DNA from: Benincasa hispida
Lineage: Eukaryota; Streptophyta; Magnoliopsida; Cucurbitales; Cucurbitaceae
NCBI RefSeq assembly: GCF_009727055.1
Contig: NC_052356.1
Span: forward strand, 590,887 to 654,886
Reading direction: 5' to 3'
DNA length: 64,000 nucleotides
Each line of letters begins with the position of its first letter. Within the stretch, counting starts at the first letter, position 1. The notes beneath the pieces were generated by a model. That model saw only the letters and a program-made list of their open reading frames with translations. It did no database searches and was not told where the DNA came from. Positions 48,521 to 61,443 of the stretch are shown here, piece by piece. Position numbers and translations under genes: made by a program.

Positions 48521-49149
48521 CTAGACCTTAGGACCATTTGCTCAACTCATCCAGTGGGAGAAATTGCTATTTGTTTTTACTGTTAATGTAAAGCTTGTAA
48601 AGAACAAATTGTATATTTTTTTTATGATAAATGAAATATTTATTTTCAAACAATTATGTTTGTTCTAGCAACCTCTGTTAAGAATCAAATTGTTAAAAGC
48701 CATTTGTAAATATTCAGATATTTTAAATGGTTAGATCAATGTATAGAAAGTTTAAAGATCTCTAGATCTGACTGTTAACAAAGAGTTATTAAAGATAGGT
48801 CAGATGCATCTTACTCAAAGAGTTAAAAGTACCTCAATGTAGTGGGAGGAAAGTGTGTTTCCTGGCCATTATTAAGATGCAATCCCCATATAGTTTTATT
48901 CAAAAGCCTATTGTATACTCACATGTTTACAATAATTCTCTCGGCTAAAGTGTTTGAGAATTACCTAGTAGGACTAGGAATACCAGATAACCTAGGGCAA
49001 GTGGGAGAAATATCAGGTATGGGATACCGAATGGTAAAAGATGGGTATGGGATGCCCTAGTTTATTGTATTTCTCTATAAAACTCAGAAACTCAGTCTTA
49101 TATATCGGATATATAAGTTACCACTGGAGTTTTAGTCCAAGTGGGAGTT
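48521..49149 (+). other. Copia B region between gag and LTR, pol missing
   Basis: Non-coding; GGGCAAGTGGGAGA (48995-49008) and CAAGTGGGAGTT (49138-49149) are the two polypurine-like tracts. A similar stretch with AGATGCATCTT, TCTCGGCTAAAGTGTT and GAGTTTTAGTCCAA occurs in element C at 51320-51690. Confidence 0.65.
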
Positions 49150-50706
49150 TGTTGGTTTTATGCCCTAAAACTCGTGGTATGTAAACAATGGAACTTATTC
49201 TAAAAATTCAAGAAAGGTGTTATTGAATAGATTCATTGCTTGAATAAAAATCCAATAAACCTTAAAATCCCTTGAATATTGGATGAGTACTTGAACTTTA
49301 TGTGGAGACATAAAGGTGGATCAGGTTCGAGTAAATAGTCAAAATGATCTATAGTATATGAATAAGATTGGGTACCTTATTCTGGTAACACTATTGGATG
49401 TGGCCTGCTTGTAGTTGTTACAAAGAGTTGTAAAGTGCTACAAACAAAGTGATCCTAATTCGTTCATGTTGGGACATGAGAAGTGGGGGTGTCCTTGTGC
49501 AAAAGGGTTTGTATAAGATCGAACCACGAAATTAATCACTCTTACTTTATAACGTTTTTTACTGTTTAAGATTGACTATTTCAAAGCGATGACCTAGGTA
49601 ACTTGACTTTAATCCTGAGCTAACTATGAACTCCTATTTATTCAGGAGTTAAGGAACAAGAGGTAATTTTGGGGGTAAAACAGAGATTTGACCCAGCCGT
49701 TATTGTAAACAATCTGTGAAGGGTTGACTTACTAATCATAGTTACATCGAGTGGACATAATATATCTACAGTGAGGGGAGTTTGACTATGGGCTTTAGTG
49801 GAGTGACCCATTAGTTAACGGATAGGGGTTAGATCGGTCTAATGAGTTTAGTCGATTAATCTCAGATCGTTGAAGCCCATGATCTATAAGTCCACGAGGT
49901 CCCCCTACTAGCTCGAAAATGGATTAGCTCTAGAGTAGCGTGATAAGTTAATTTCAAACGTTCAAATTAGAATCAAATAGAATTGGAGAATATATTTAAA
50001 TATGATTTAAATATATGAAGATGAATTTGTGTAAAAATTAATTTAATATTGGATATTAAATTAATTAGAATTATTAAGTTGTTTAAATAATTAATTATTA
50101 ATTTTATTAGATAATTAATTTATGAACTTACTTTGTAAAATTAATAAATTTTTATTTTAGAAATAAAATATGATTTAAAATCAATTTTGAATTTTTCAAA
50201 TAGAAAATTACACAAAAGGAAAAATGAGATTTTTCATCTTCATCTTCAAAATAGCTCACAAAGAACCCACTTCTTCAACCTTCAATTACTCCAAGCATGA
50301 GCTACATCCCATGCAGCAAATCTCTTTGCATGATAGTCCGCAATATATTGAAGAGATTGGAGTGAAGTTGAAGTGATGCAACCGAATGAATTTTTCTAAA
50401 ACATTAGGGTAGAAGAAGATGTTCTTTATTTGGGTTGTTGCAGTGAGCATTCTCCAAGTTCCTTTTGATTCCAACTTATTTTGAGTCCCACAACTCAATC
50501 TAGAGTACCAAAAAAATAGTAGGGAAGATCTTGTGGTGCTCTGCACAAATATTTGGAGGAATTAGCAGTTGGAAATCAAGATTTCAACGGTTCTTCAAAG
50601 ATATGTACTTGAAACCTATTAAATTCTTACTTTTCTGCCAAAATTAATGAATTAAAGTGCTTATGAATCCTGTTCACTTCCGCTGCGTGCTGGCACCTCT
50701 CCAACA
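49150..50706 (+). repeat. 3' LTR of copia B
   Basis: Starts TGTTGGTTTTATGCCCTAAA and ends CTCTCCAACA. Its last ~600 bases pair with 44400-44995. Confidence 0.82.
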
Positions 50707-53700
50707 ATTTTATTTTTAAATCAGGGAAGGATTATTTTTAAATCAGGGAGGGAGTTATAACTCCCTCCCCCTCTTTTCTCTCCACTCACGTAAGTGAATG
50801 GATGATGTTATTGTTGGATAGGAAAGAGTCTTCTTGATGATAGTGATAGAGTAGAAAGAAAAAAACATTTTGTGAGAGTTGTGGTTCTGATAGATCAACC
50901 AAAATTCCTCATCCTTCTCTCTACTCTAGTTATTCCCTCATTCTGAAATAGTCAGAGCCCACCACTTCTGGATTCTTTACCTGAGAATACCAAGGTAACC
51001 TTTTTGGTAGTGTCCGTTTCTGATCGATGGATTCTTGATGAAGATCTTCATAGGTAAGGGTTTCTGAAACTCTAAATTTCCTTTTAATAAAGTATGTTGT
51101 ATTTTATATAAATGCATAAATTGTTCTTTCTTTTCTGTAAAAATTACATTCTATGAGAAATGGGAATTGGGACGATCCCACTTCCGCTCAAGGTTCTCTT
51201 CAATAAGATCCTTTAAGATCATCATTCTTGTGATAAGCTAGTATTGTGCTAAGGCTTCCATAGAAGTTACAAAAAATCAACAAGTGTTGTTGATTTAGCT
51301 GGTCTTGTAACTAAAGTTGTTAGAACTAGTAAGATGCATCTTTCTCAAGAGTTCAGAGTGCCTTGATATAATTGGAGGGTTGTGTGAAAAAACTACCCAT
51401 AGCATGTGTTAGTCAAAACTCAAGCCACCAATATTTGATATTGGCGTCAAGAAACAAAAGGTTGTAGGTATGAGATGTCTTCTCCATTTATTGACAGTTA
51501 AGAAGCCCATTGTATATTGATATATTACAGTGATCCTCTCGGCTAAAGTGTTCAAGGGTCACCTAGTGGGAAGTGGGAGAAATACTGGGTATCTGATGCC
51601 CTAGTTTATTGTATTTATTCTCTCATTGCTCAACATTGTATATATGTTTGTATATATGTGTAAAATCCACTGGAGTTTTAGTCCAAATGGGAGTTTGTTG
51701 GGTTGTATGTCCTAAAACTCGCATTTTGTAATGTTAAACATATTTTATTATCAATAAAGATGTTATTGACGTTTATTCAATAAAACTATTATTGTATATG
51801 TGAATTGCACTTGTAAAGATTAAATCCAATAAACTAAAGATGCATGGCTATGATATGAATACATGAACTTTATGTGGAGACACAAAAGTGGATCAAGTTC
51901 GTAAATAGCCAAAATAGTCTGTAGTATACGTATAATGTTGGGTATCTTATTCTGGTAATACTATCGGATGCTGCCCACTTTGTAGTTGTTATAATTTGTT
52001 GTATAGTGCTACAAATGAAGTGATCTTGATTCATTCATGTATTGACATGAGATGCAGAGGCGTCCTATGCAATGAGTTTGCATAAGACAAACCAAGAAAT
52101 AAGTCACTTTTACTTTATAACATTGTTTACTGTTTAAGACATACTATTTCAAAGCGATGACCTAGGTAACTTGACCTTAATTTTGAGTTAACTATGAACT
52201 TCTGTTTATTCGGGATTATCCTTAGATTTGCATGGGTGAGACTTGACTCAACAGCGTTGGCTCAATAAGTCTCCCATTTCAAGGGTAAGATCAGGTAGAT
52301 AGCTGGGGACATAAGGTGCAAGACAGAATTCACTCCTACCTGCTTTTAAGGATAGTAGAGAGGTTGTTCTCTTAAGTGCTGACTTTGGGTCTTGAACAAG
52401 GGGCCCCACCCTTTCATTGGCCCAGGGGATCAGTTTAGTGATTGGATCAAACCAATTGTTCATTAGAGGATCGGTGGGATTTAAGGAGCAAGATGTAATC
52501 TTTGGGTAAAACAGCTTTTGACCCAGCCGTTATTACAAACAACCTATGAAGGGTTGACTTACTAATCATGGTAATATCGAGTGGACATAATAAATCTATT
52601 GTGAGAGGAGTGCAACTACTGAGCTTTAGTGGAGTGACCTGATAGTTAACGAATGATGATTAATTAGGTTAAAGAGTTTAGCCAGTTAATCATGCATCGT
52701 TGAGTCCATCATCTATAGGTCCATGAGGTCACCCTACTAGCTCATATCGGACTAAACCTCAGAACAGTATGACGAACAAATTTGAAGTGTTCAAATTTTT
52801 TTTTTGGAGCAAAACATTAAATATATACGCCTACATTTAACCTAATGTTTAATTGTAAATTAAACATAAAGAGAGAGAAATAGGAGATATTTAAATAAGA
52901 ATTAAATATCAAGATTATGAACAGTGATTCATATTGATTGAGATTAGTGTTGGATTTAATATTAAAACTAAATTAGTTAAATTGTTTAATTAATTATTTA
53001 ATGTTAATTTAGTTTTAAATTTAATTATTAGAATTAATTTTGAAATTAAATGAAATTGATCAAAATTACAATATAAATCAAATTTGTCGACTAGGTCAAA
53101 AATGCAATAAAAGTCAAATTGTTGACTTTTGACTTTGAAAGTTAAAAAGTCAAAATTGTTGACTTTGAACTTTTAGAGTCAAACTTTGACCATTGACCAA
53201 GTTAATGGAAAGATCCAACAATTGTGAGTGAGAAATGTCAACATTTACATTGCTAAGTGTTGTCTTCAATTGAAGACACTTGCCCCACTAATCCCACTTT
53301 GAGTTAGTAGATTTTTTAGTGTTAAATTCTCATCAAACTCAAAGTTGCATGTTTTGCATGAAATGGCCTTTAAAAGGAAGAGTTTTTTAATTTTAAAACT
53401 CTTGGCCAAGTGGAAATTTATGAGATTATTTGATAATCTCATAATTATTTTCTCTCAAATACTTAACTTTTTTCTCTCCAAATTAGTCACTCATCAGATC
53501 CCACCATCCCGTTCTAAGGCTGGAGAGTAGTGGAGAAGACTCTCGTGGTGGTCTACAATATTCGTGAGGAGATTTGAGCTATTTTGGAGAAGATTCAAGT
53601 CTACAAAGGTTGTATTTCTTCTTCCCCTTTTTACTTGTTTTATTTGCATGTTTATCCTTTGTAATTAACCTTAGATCTGTTTTTCCTTCTACTGCACATG

Positions 53701-53749
53701 TGTTCTTTCAATCATTTGACTGGTTCCATTTCTAGAATTTTAGGGTTCA
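50707..53749 (+). mobile_element. Copia C: decayed LTR-leader-LTR remnant
   Basis: 50770-51212 resembles the 3' part of an A-type LTR, ending GACGATCCCACTTCCGCTC and GGTTCTCTTCAA (compare 26960-27021). About 480 bases without coding sense follow, with a polypurine-like GTGGGAAGTGGGAGA (51566-51580). An LTR starting TGTTGGGTTGTATGTCC at 51696 runs to about 53749. Gag and pol are absent. The end is approximate because it abuts a reversed gypsy LTR. Confidence 0.6.
50746..50769. repeat. Perfect 24-bp palindrome
   Basis: GGGAGGGAGTTA followed at once by its reverse complement TAACTCCCTCCC. Just before it, ATTTTTAAATCAGGGA occurs twice in tandem. Confidence 0.85.
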
Positions 53750-54001
53750 CAAGTGCACCATATCACTTCTTCTGTCGGTGCATCAGATGTAAATTTTGTA
53801 GAAATAGCCTTAAAACCTACCAAATTTCAACAAATTAACTCCAAATCAGAAAATAACAATGTTTAAGCACAATTACTTTCTAGTAAACTCAATTTAATAA
53901 AATATGACTAAAATTTGAGGAAAACGCATGCACAAATCCATTTGTTATAGTAAAAGTGCCCAAATAGAAACTAAAATTCATGCATTTTATGACATGAATC
54001 A
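53750..54001 (-). repeat. Start of the 3' LTR of gypsy fragment D
   Basis: About 250 bases from the polypurine tract junction; the rest of the LTR is missing. Confidence 0.55.
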
Positions 54002-54017
54002 CACCCCCAAACTTATC

Positions 54018-55120
54018 ATTTTCTTGTCCTCAAGAAAATATCATAAACAACACCCAAAACCCAAAAATGCATGCCCAGTTTGATAAGTGCAAAGAAAAAG
54101 AAACTTTCAGAAGGAGTTTACAATCCAATACCTTGCCAAACTACAAACTCCCTAAGAATCCTCACAAGAGTTTCCAATTGCTCATGGCTCAACATTTCCA
54201 CTAGCCACCCCAAACATGCCAAATTAGCTAAGCTGCCAATCATTTACCCTAAGGGGATCCGAAACATACACTTTTGCTAGCGTGGATTACAAAAGGAACT
54301 TTTCCCTACTCCTACCAAACTTACACTTTTGCTAGGCTTTAAGGCTTGCATCTTATAAGCCTCCATAATTTTCTTTTTTTTTTTTTTAATGCTTTCTTGC
54401 CTAGGAACAAGCCTCGGTGTCATTCTCACCTTCGTTTTAGCTTTTCTCACCTGCAAGCATTTGACTACAAGCAAAAATCACTTGAGGGAAAACACTCACT
54501 TTCCAAGCTAACCTTTTCACGTAAAGAGAGCACAAGTATATCATGCTCCACTTCAAGCTACGTTTTGGCTAACTTAAAAAGGAGGAGTGTCATCCTAGAT
54601 TTCCTTTTCTATTTTTTTCTGTTTTTTAAAAGGCCTAACATACATACATATACACAATCTCATAATAAATATTACATTGATAAAAAAAAAAAAAAAAACC
54701 TTATTTGATGTCTTCATGGCTCAAGAAAGAGAACCAACAAAAGGGGCAAAAACAAGAGAATGGTGATTTGGCTTAGTTGCAAAATGTATTGCCAGGATCT
54801 CTTTGTACACAAAACTAGTGGGCATGCAGGAGACTAGCCTACAAAGGTTTTGCGCAAATAACAAACATGAAACTCTTGGTTTTGTATCCTTTTGGGGTTG
54901 AAAGCAAGGTACGCAAAAAAGAGATGCCCTAAGTATCATCATGAAGAGCATCTTTGCACAACAACCGAACAGCATGCATCCAAAAATTTCATAATAGGAG
55001 CCATTACAAATAAGACCCAGTAGAATCAAAATGACAACTAGCATAAAAGAAAATTAACCGAACAACACTAAAAACAACAAATAAAACGAAATAAATGGAG
55101 TTATGAGTCATAAAAGGAAG
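54018..55120 (-). other. Non-coding 3' region of fragment D
   Basis: Corresponds in position to the 1.1-kb tail between ORF 2 and polypurine tract of G1. A-rich and T-rich runs lie at 54371 and 54682. No coding frame is convincing. Confidence 0.5.
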
Positions 55121-56030
55121 AATGAGAGATGGAACACAATACTCCCCTATTGAGCTGGAGTATCATCATCAACTTCAGGGTCTTATTCTTCATCAGCAAG
55201 ATCTTAGAAGATATGACTAGGGAAAGGAGAGATAACTGGATAATACCCAAGACAAGCATGATAAAGGAATGTTCTAAAAGTTGCATCACGGTTCTGAGCA
55301 TACTGGAAATATGCATGAGACTGCCTCATAAACCTCTCTAATTGAGTGCCCACCACAGTAATGGAAGCACTAATATCATGTAGCTACTAAGGAGCTATTG
55401 TTGGAGCAATACCTATTGTCGTGGCTGCAGCAGAAATATGGGCAGAATTGAGAAAGACATCTCTTTGATTGAGTACAGGTTGAATTGAGACTGAAGGTTG
55501 TTGTACCGAAGTAGAAGTCTGAAAAGTTGTGTCGAATGTGTCCTCCTCAAAAGAAGGTATTACAAAACTCCTAGATGGAGTTACCCAGGATGAAGAAGAA
55601 GGTACTAAGGATGAGGTCTTTACTGACTTGCCCTTACAAGTCACCCTATTTCCTTATAGCCTCTTAATCAAAGTGACATCAATGGTAGGTTTAACTTTCT
55701 AAACATCTTCAATCACATGAATCACCACCCTAACCCTTTCACACAGCTTGTGGATTGAAGAGGGAAAGAACAAACACCCCCTCGTTCAAGGGCCACACTC
55801 CAATATCTCTTAATTGATGATGCCTCCCACATTAATAGGAAGCCGCATCTTGATAATATATAACAACATTACTTGCTCCAAAGATACTATGGTGTCGTGG
55901 GTAGTGGGCATGATCATGTTGATGCGGTCGGATACCTTCGTTTGATGTGGACGCACAACCTTCTCTTTCCCCCTTTTCTTTATATGAACACTTAAGTGAA
56001 ATATTAGAAAGTTCAGCCAACTAAATAAAC
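55121..56030 (-). pseudogene. Second copy of the Transposase_32-type ORF, broken
   Basis: Minus-strand translation near 55920-55800 gives RINMIMPTTHDTIVSLEQ then VMLLYIIKMRLPINVGGIIN. This matches the G1 protein at LVKKQLIPTTHDRTVSRDR and MAAYCIAHNIPIDVRQFI position by position. A stop follows (IIN, stop, EILECG). Downstream is the open stretch at 55644-55387 with Ser/Thr-rich text (KTSSLVPSSSSWVTPSRSF), comparable to the Pro/Ser-rich tail of G1, then LERFMRQSHAYFQYAQNR. The domain start is lost. Function unknown, as for the G1 copy. Confidence 0.65.
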
Positions 56031-56100
56031 TCTTAGATAGGTTTCTAGATTGAGGTGTTCCCTATGACCATCTTAAATACCTATCTATTAGACAAAATAA

Positions 56101-56329
56101 GCCTAAAAAAAGTTTATTTATTGAAGCAGATAAAAACTCAGAACTCCATTTTTTTAACAAAGATAAAATAAACAAAACAAAACAAAAATGTACTTATACT
56201 TTCAGAGCTCGATCTTACTCTTAGACCAAGACAAATATATTGTCTCGGCTCAACGCCTCTTTCCAACATACCTTCTAATAACACAAAAAATGTGTTATTT
56301 TCCTCTTCTTAATTCTAGTCCGTTACTAT
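56101..56329. other. Unassigned sequence
   Basis: No domain or repeat edge recognised between fragment D and the following gypsy LTR. Confidence 0.35.
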
Positions 56330-57695
56330 GTTTAATGTGTTTATTTAATGATTTTAAAGGATACTTGGAGGTAGAATCAGTGGTTACAAGCTGTTCAGGG
56401 TTAATTTGAAGCAATTAAGAGCTAATTTGAGCAAACAGGCTTCAAAAGGATGTAAAATTATGAAAATGCCCCTAGATGGAGCATTGCAACGCTCAACCAA
56501 GTGTTGCACAACGCTACAAGACAATAGCCTCCGTAATGCTGAAAAAAAAGGGTAACGTTGCAACGATCCAAATTTTGATGGAGGCACACGCAAGGCCTTG
56601 CAGCATTGCAATGCTGCATTACAACGTCACAATGCTGCAACTGCTATATAAAACGTTTTTTCTTCATTATAGGATAGAACATCATCACAGAATCAGCCCC
56701 AATCGGCTTCTAAATTGATTTCTTTATCTTCTCACCGCTCCCACTTGTAATTTTCTCTAATTTCTTCCTTCCTCTCATGTAATTAGTTGAAATGGAGCCC
56801 AAATTTGTCTTTTTCATCCCACGGGAAGGTAAGTTTTAGGGTTCTCTCTAGTTTAGAGGGTTTTGGATTGAACTCTATGTAGTTTTTGGAGTTTTATTTA
56901 AATGTTATCCTTATCTCAATTATCTAAATTATCTAACAAACTACTTGGGATTTTATGATTGAATGTATTTCCTTTCTTTTTTATTCGCTTTGTAATTATA
57001 TTTTCTCTCAATTATCTAACAAACTACTTGGGATTTTATGATTGAATGCTTAAGAGATCGGCTTGTAATATGTGACATAAAATTATAAGTTGGTTTCTAA
57101 GAAGCAAAAGGTTAGATAAGCTTGCAATTTGTTGTCTATAATGAATAGTATTGTTCCTATTGACCTCGGGGAAACTATATTGAATGTTTGGTTAGACATT
57201 GGAAATTAAATATTCATCCTAGCGTAACCCTCGAGCGTAATGCGGTTAGGTAAAGTTGTTTAGTATGGATTCATCTAGCATGTTTAACTAACTAGATAAT
57301 TAGGATCAATGATTGTACAATCAATTGGGCTAGCCATAATTAAGAACCCTAAGATTGCATTCGAATAATTCGATGAACAAGATTACATTGAGTCATTCTG
57401 ATATTCGTCCTCCAAACTGGAAAATCTCGATTGATTGCATTTATATCTTTTATTTTCTCGCATTTTATTTTCCTGCAATTCGACTTATCCAATCCATACC
57501 AAACTCCTCCCATTTTATCATTTTACCTAAAAATGCGCTTCAAGAAACTAATCTTCAGTGCTTCCCTGAAGTGCAACCCCAGACTTGTCGCATGTACTAC
57601 CAGTTAGTATAAGTAGTTCGTTCAATAATTTATAAATATTATTTGACTAGCAAGGGTTTATGGGGTGATGATAAAAATCGAGCTTTCGTCCAAAT

Positions 57696-57713
57696 TGGCG
57701 ACGTTGCCGGGGA
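57696..57713 (+). promoter_or_regulatory. Primer binding site, tRNA-Asp type
   Basis: TGGCGACGTTGCCGGGGA has a single change from TGGCGCCGTTGCCGGGGA. Confidence 0.85.
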
Positions 57714-57793
57714 AGCCAATTATCTCTTCTTAGTTAGATTTTAGTTAAAGTTTCTTTTTCTTTGATTTGTTTTCTTTTTTTTTCAGTTAAGCA

Positions 57794-58505
57794 TGACAGG
57801 ATTCCAAATTAATCTTGGACGTCCAAAAGTTGAGTTGCATGTCATGACGATGAGGCAAGTGGCCTTGACCACCACATTGTCGAATTGACTGCCTTGGTTT
57901 TCCACGTGACGGAGTGGAGTTCACAGCAAGTAGAGGCAGCAGACTCGAGGTTGCAATGGAGTCCAGTATGACATGGTCATTCTAAGGAGGGGTATTATGG
58001 TTATTTAGATTACGAGCCTCACGATTCTTGGTGGGAGGAGTCCTTCGACCATGGATACTCAAGATGGCAGCAGAACTTGGATGGTCAAAATTTCACAGCA
58101 ACCCACCAATCAACTCATGCTCAGTCTTTAGGGTCAAGCAAGTCTTTAGAGGCTTTGGTTATGGAGCTTGCTGGGAGTACTTTTGAGCTTCAATATGACA
58201 CCCTCCATAGGCAGTAGGAGTTCGACCGCTTCCAGCAAAAAAGTCTTTGCCCCAAGGTAGAGACTAGAACAGACTTGCAAATTCTAAGTGACCTTGTTAC
58301 TCAGCTTGCAACTTCAGTTGGGAGGCCGAACAAGCCGTTGCCAGACCATTACTTAAGCTTCTCGGAGGCTCAGAAGTATAAGGTAGTCCACGCCGACACG
58401 GTGGAGGAGGAGGAACCACAACCTAGAGATTTGTGTCCAGGTATGACTTTGGAGTTCTTAATTTCTAAACTTGCTAATAGCTCTCTTCAGTTTCAATAGG
58501 ACGTT
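57794..58505 (+). pseudogene. Gag-like region of gypsy remnant F
   Basis: An ATG at 57794 (MTGFQINLGRPKVELHVMTM) soon meets a stop. From about 57990 one frame reads GYLDYEPHDSWWEESFDHGY, then SLEALVMELAGSTFELQYD, a stop, and ETRTDLQILSDLVTQLATSV to a stop at about 58499. The ordering (aromatic and Gln-rich part, then a short helix before a LATSVGRPNKPLP-type end) resembles the C-terminal part of Athila-type gag, but no zinc knuckle or capsid core is visible. Identification is by position after the primer site and by general character. Confidence 0.5.
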
Positions 58506-59297
58506 TAAGCTCGGCTGAAAAGCATGACCAACCATGTTGCCCCGAGATATGTACCTCGGAGATCGTGCGAAAATGGGAGCGTGTGTCAGAGTAACCTATC
58601 GTTTGTACCTCGGAGGTAGAGTTCCTTGTGGAGTGCTACTACTCTAGTGATAATGAGGAAATCACTCCATGCTTCCTAGTTTGTGAGGCTAAGGAGGATT
58701 TGAGCCTAAACCTGCTGACATCCAAGTGATAGATTTAGAGGTCGAAAGACCTCACCCTATTCTAACTCCTGGTATTTCGTATATTTTTTAATTCTCCTCC
58801 TCTAGTCCTCGTGAGTCCTTTGAGTCGTTTGTTTGTTTCGACTCTTTTTAGTTATTTGAGTCTTTTCATTATTTCTTTTTCCTTTTTTTTCCATATACCA
58901 AAAAATACAAATTCGACCTGTTTGGTTTCCTTAAAAAGATGAAGTACCTTATAGCCTTATCGGGCTATATTGACACATCCAAAAAGGGAATAGAGAAATA
59001 CGATAATTTTTTTATGCCTTGACAGTGGATAGGTCACGTCAAGCAATCGACGTTAAAAACTTAACCTTTTTGGAGGGAGCCAAGTGAAAAAAAAATTACT
59101 GCTTTCTAGTCTAACTACTTGTTTTTCTTTTATAGGTTCTTTCCCTTTTTCCTAAAAGAAGAAGAAGATCAATTCATTCACGAGCCCTCAAAACATCATC
59201 CCGTGCACGTAAACGTCATTAGGGGAGGTTTTCTATTCCCCTAACTCTTTTATTTTTGGCTTAGATTAGAGATACATTGTCGACAATATATCATTTT
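58506..59297 (+). other. Non-coding part of gypsy remnant F
   Basis: No frame or domain; text such as CCTTATAGCCTTATCGGGC and GCCTTGACAGTGGATAGG gives no clear pol match. Confidence 0.45.
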
Positions 59298-59559
59298 AAG
59301 TTGGGGTGGGGTATGTTGTGATAGCTTAGGGTCCTTGAGCATTGTGCTCGAACAATGTTTATGTGATTGAATTGCTTGGTTGCTCTCTTGCCTGGTTTGC
59401 TATGATGAGTAGTTGATGATGCACCCTCTTTGTGATTAGATTTGCATGAAATTATGTTTGAAGAGCATGATCATGATTTTTAGCCTGTTTTAGAAAAAAA
59501 ATTCTTATCTCTCATGCATGCCTAAGTGCTTTGTCTAATGAAATTAGGCCTTGCATGCT

Positions 59560-60990
59560 TAGAATTGTATTATTTTCAAAGGTTTTGGTAGGTAATGCCT
59601 TTGTAAATAAGTTTGTCAAGTTGTCCTTCTAACAAATTTGTTGTGTAGTAATGTCACCATTTTCTTCAAGATCACGAGTGTAGAAAATTTTGGGTGAAAT
59701 ATGTTTTGTTTTATCTCCTTGAATATATTCTTCTTCGATTGAGGCTATACATGTTGTATTGTCTTCTAAAATATCATTAGAAGATTTTTACTAAAAGACA
59801 AGTCACATATTCCACGAATGTGTGAGTCATTAATCTTAACCATACACATTCTCGACTAGCCTCATGAATTGCAAGAATTTCAACATGATTTTAGAAAGTA
59901 GTCGTTATGTTTTGTTTAACTGGTCGCCATGATATAGCGATTTCTCCACATGTGAACAGATAACATGTTTAAGATCTAGCTTTATGTGGATCAGACAAAT
60001 ATCCAGAATCTGTATAATCAACTAAATTAAAATTTGATTTATTTGAATAAAACAGACCCATGTCAATCGTTCCTCAAAGATAGTGGAGTATATGCTTAAC
60101 TCCATTCTAATGTCTTCTTTTTTTTTTTTTTTTTGGGAGAAAAACTATATTTAACTAATAAATTTACTAAAAATGCAATATTTGGTCTTGTGTTATTAGC
60201 AAAATACATAAGTGCACCAATTGCACTAAGATATGGTACTTCAGGATCAAGAAGTTCTCCATTATCATCTCGATGTCGAAATATATCTTTCTTTACATCT
60301 AGTGAAAGAACTTCTATTGAAATGTTTAATGGATGTGCTTTGTCAAATCTTGTCAAAATTGTTCTTATATAATTTGATTGATGAACAAATATCTCATATG
60401 CTAAATGCTCAATTTGCATACCTATGCAAAATTTTGTTTTTCTAATATCTTTCCTCTCAAATTCTTTCTTAAGATAATCTATTACCTTTGAAAGCTCTTC
60501 AAGAGTTCTGATTATATGTAAATCATCGATATATCAATTATAATAGCAAATATGAACTATGAATTTTTTATAAAAACACACGGACATATTAGATTATTTT
60601 GATATCCTTCTTTTAACAAATATTCACTCAAACGGTTGTACCACATCCATCTAATTATTCAATCCATATAGTGATCTTTGTAACTTTATTTAATACAATT
60701 CATAAGACCTTGATTTATATGTTTCAGGTATCTTAAATCCTCCCGAGATTTTCATATAAATGTTATTATTAAGAGATTCATATAAATATGTCGTGACAAC
60801 ATCCATAAGATGCATGTTCAGATTTTCATATGCAATCAGACCAATAAAAAACTTTAATGTGTTGCATCCTCTACATAAGAATGTCTTCTGATCAATGTCA
60901 GAACTTTGTGAAAAACTTTGTGCAACTAGTCTTGTTTTATATTTTGTGACTTTATTATTTTCATCTCTTTCTTACAAATACCCATTTATA
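59560..60990 (-). pseudogene. Reversed copia RT and RNase H relic
   Basis: Minus strand from about 60990: KYKTRLVAQSFSQ, NNNIYMKISGGFKIPE, RSLYGL, then a stop immediately before YIDDLHIIRT (60533-60522), which keeps both catalytic Asp. An open frame at 60419-60096 has IFVHQSNYIRTILTRF, EVPYLSAIGALMYFANNTRP and a Lys run from the poly-T tract at 60116-60134. RNase H follows: LVDYTDSGYLSDPHKARS, stop, TCYLFTCGEIAISW, LAIHEASRECVWLRLM, and the tail LFTKALPTKTFE-like near 59600. No LTRs, gag or integrase accompany it. It belongs to a different copia lineage from A, A2 and E1, judged by the DPHKARS motif and by LDVKKDIFR. Confidence 0.85.
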
Positions 60991-61443
60991 TCTCATTGGA
61001 AAAATTAAGCACACAACAAAAAAAAACTAATATGGAGAAAATATAATATAATAATTATTATATAAACAAATAAAATAACTAAAATAAAAATTAAAAATTC
61101 TCCAAATTTCTTCGCGATACAAAACCCATCAAGAACATCTAAATTATATATATTTTAAAATATTTATAATATGATTTTGTTTTTAAATTTTTTGGTTGGA
61201 AATTCAATGTTTAGTTAAGAAAGATTTCATAGTGAGGAAGTTAAAAAGAAACTAAACATAATTTCCAAAAATTTAGATTTCCTGTGTATTATTATAAAAG
61301 TAACCTAAAATTATCAGAATTTTAATTCTTTACAAAGGAAGATGACAACCCTTTTTTTTTATAAAAGCAAAATGGCATTGACACTTCTAGACATGCTTTC
61401 ATTTGGTTAAAATAACCTCTTACGGCACATTAGCATAGAAAGA
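60991..61443. other. AT-rich flank, downstream of the NAC gene
   Basis: No coding frame. It would include the 3' untranslated region of the minus-strand NAC gene, which ends at 61444. Confidence 0.5.

Larger units (their letters stand above)
43418..50706 (+). mobile_element. Copia element B: LTR, leader, gag, LTR, no pol
   Basis: The 5' LTR is 43418-44995 (mosaic) and the 3' LTR is 49150-50706. The primer site TTCGTATCAAAGCA (44997-45010) is a changed TTGGTATCAGAGCA. A 2.6-kb leader leads to gag (about 47680-48520). From there to the polypurine tract at 48995 there is no protease, integrase, RT or RNase H. It is a gag-only derivative, which would need enzymes from a relative. Confidence 0.8.
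53750..56100 (-). mobile_element. Reversed gypsy fragment (D) with a Transposase_32-type ORF
   Basis: The plus strand shows CACCCCCAAACTTATC at 54002-54017, the reverse of a polypurine tract, directly beside the LTR start (minus strand TGATTCATGTCATAAAATGC from 54001 downward). The LTR is cut at about 53750. Upstream in the element (55100-56030) is a broken Transposase_32 ORF. No gag or pol is seen up to about 56100, where the similarity stops. Confidence 0.68.
56330..59560 (+). mobile_element. Athila-like gypsy remnant F: LTR, gag-like region, possible 3' LTR start
   Basis: An LTR without a clear start ends near 57692. A tRNA-Asp-type primer site follows at 57696-57713, then a broken gag-like region (57794-58500), about 800 bases of non-coding sequence, and a purine tract AAGTTGGGGTGGGG at 59298-59311 followed by TGTTGTGATAGC, which could be the 3' LTR start. 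Pol is missing. The right side is replaced by a reversed copia relic at about 59560. Confidence 0.65.
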
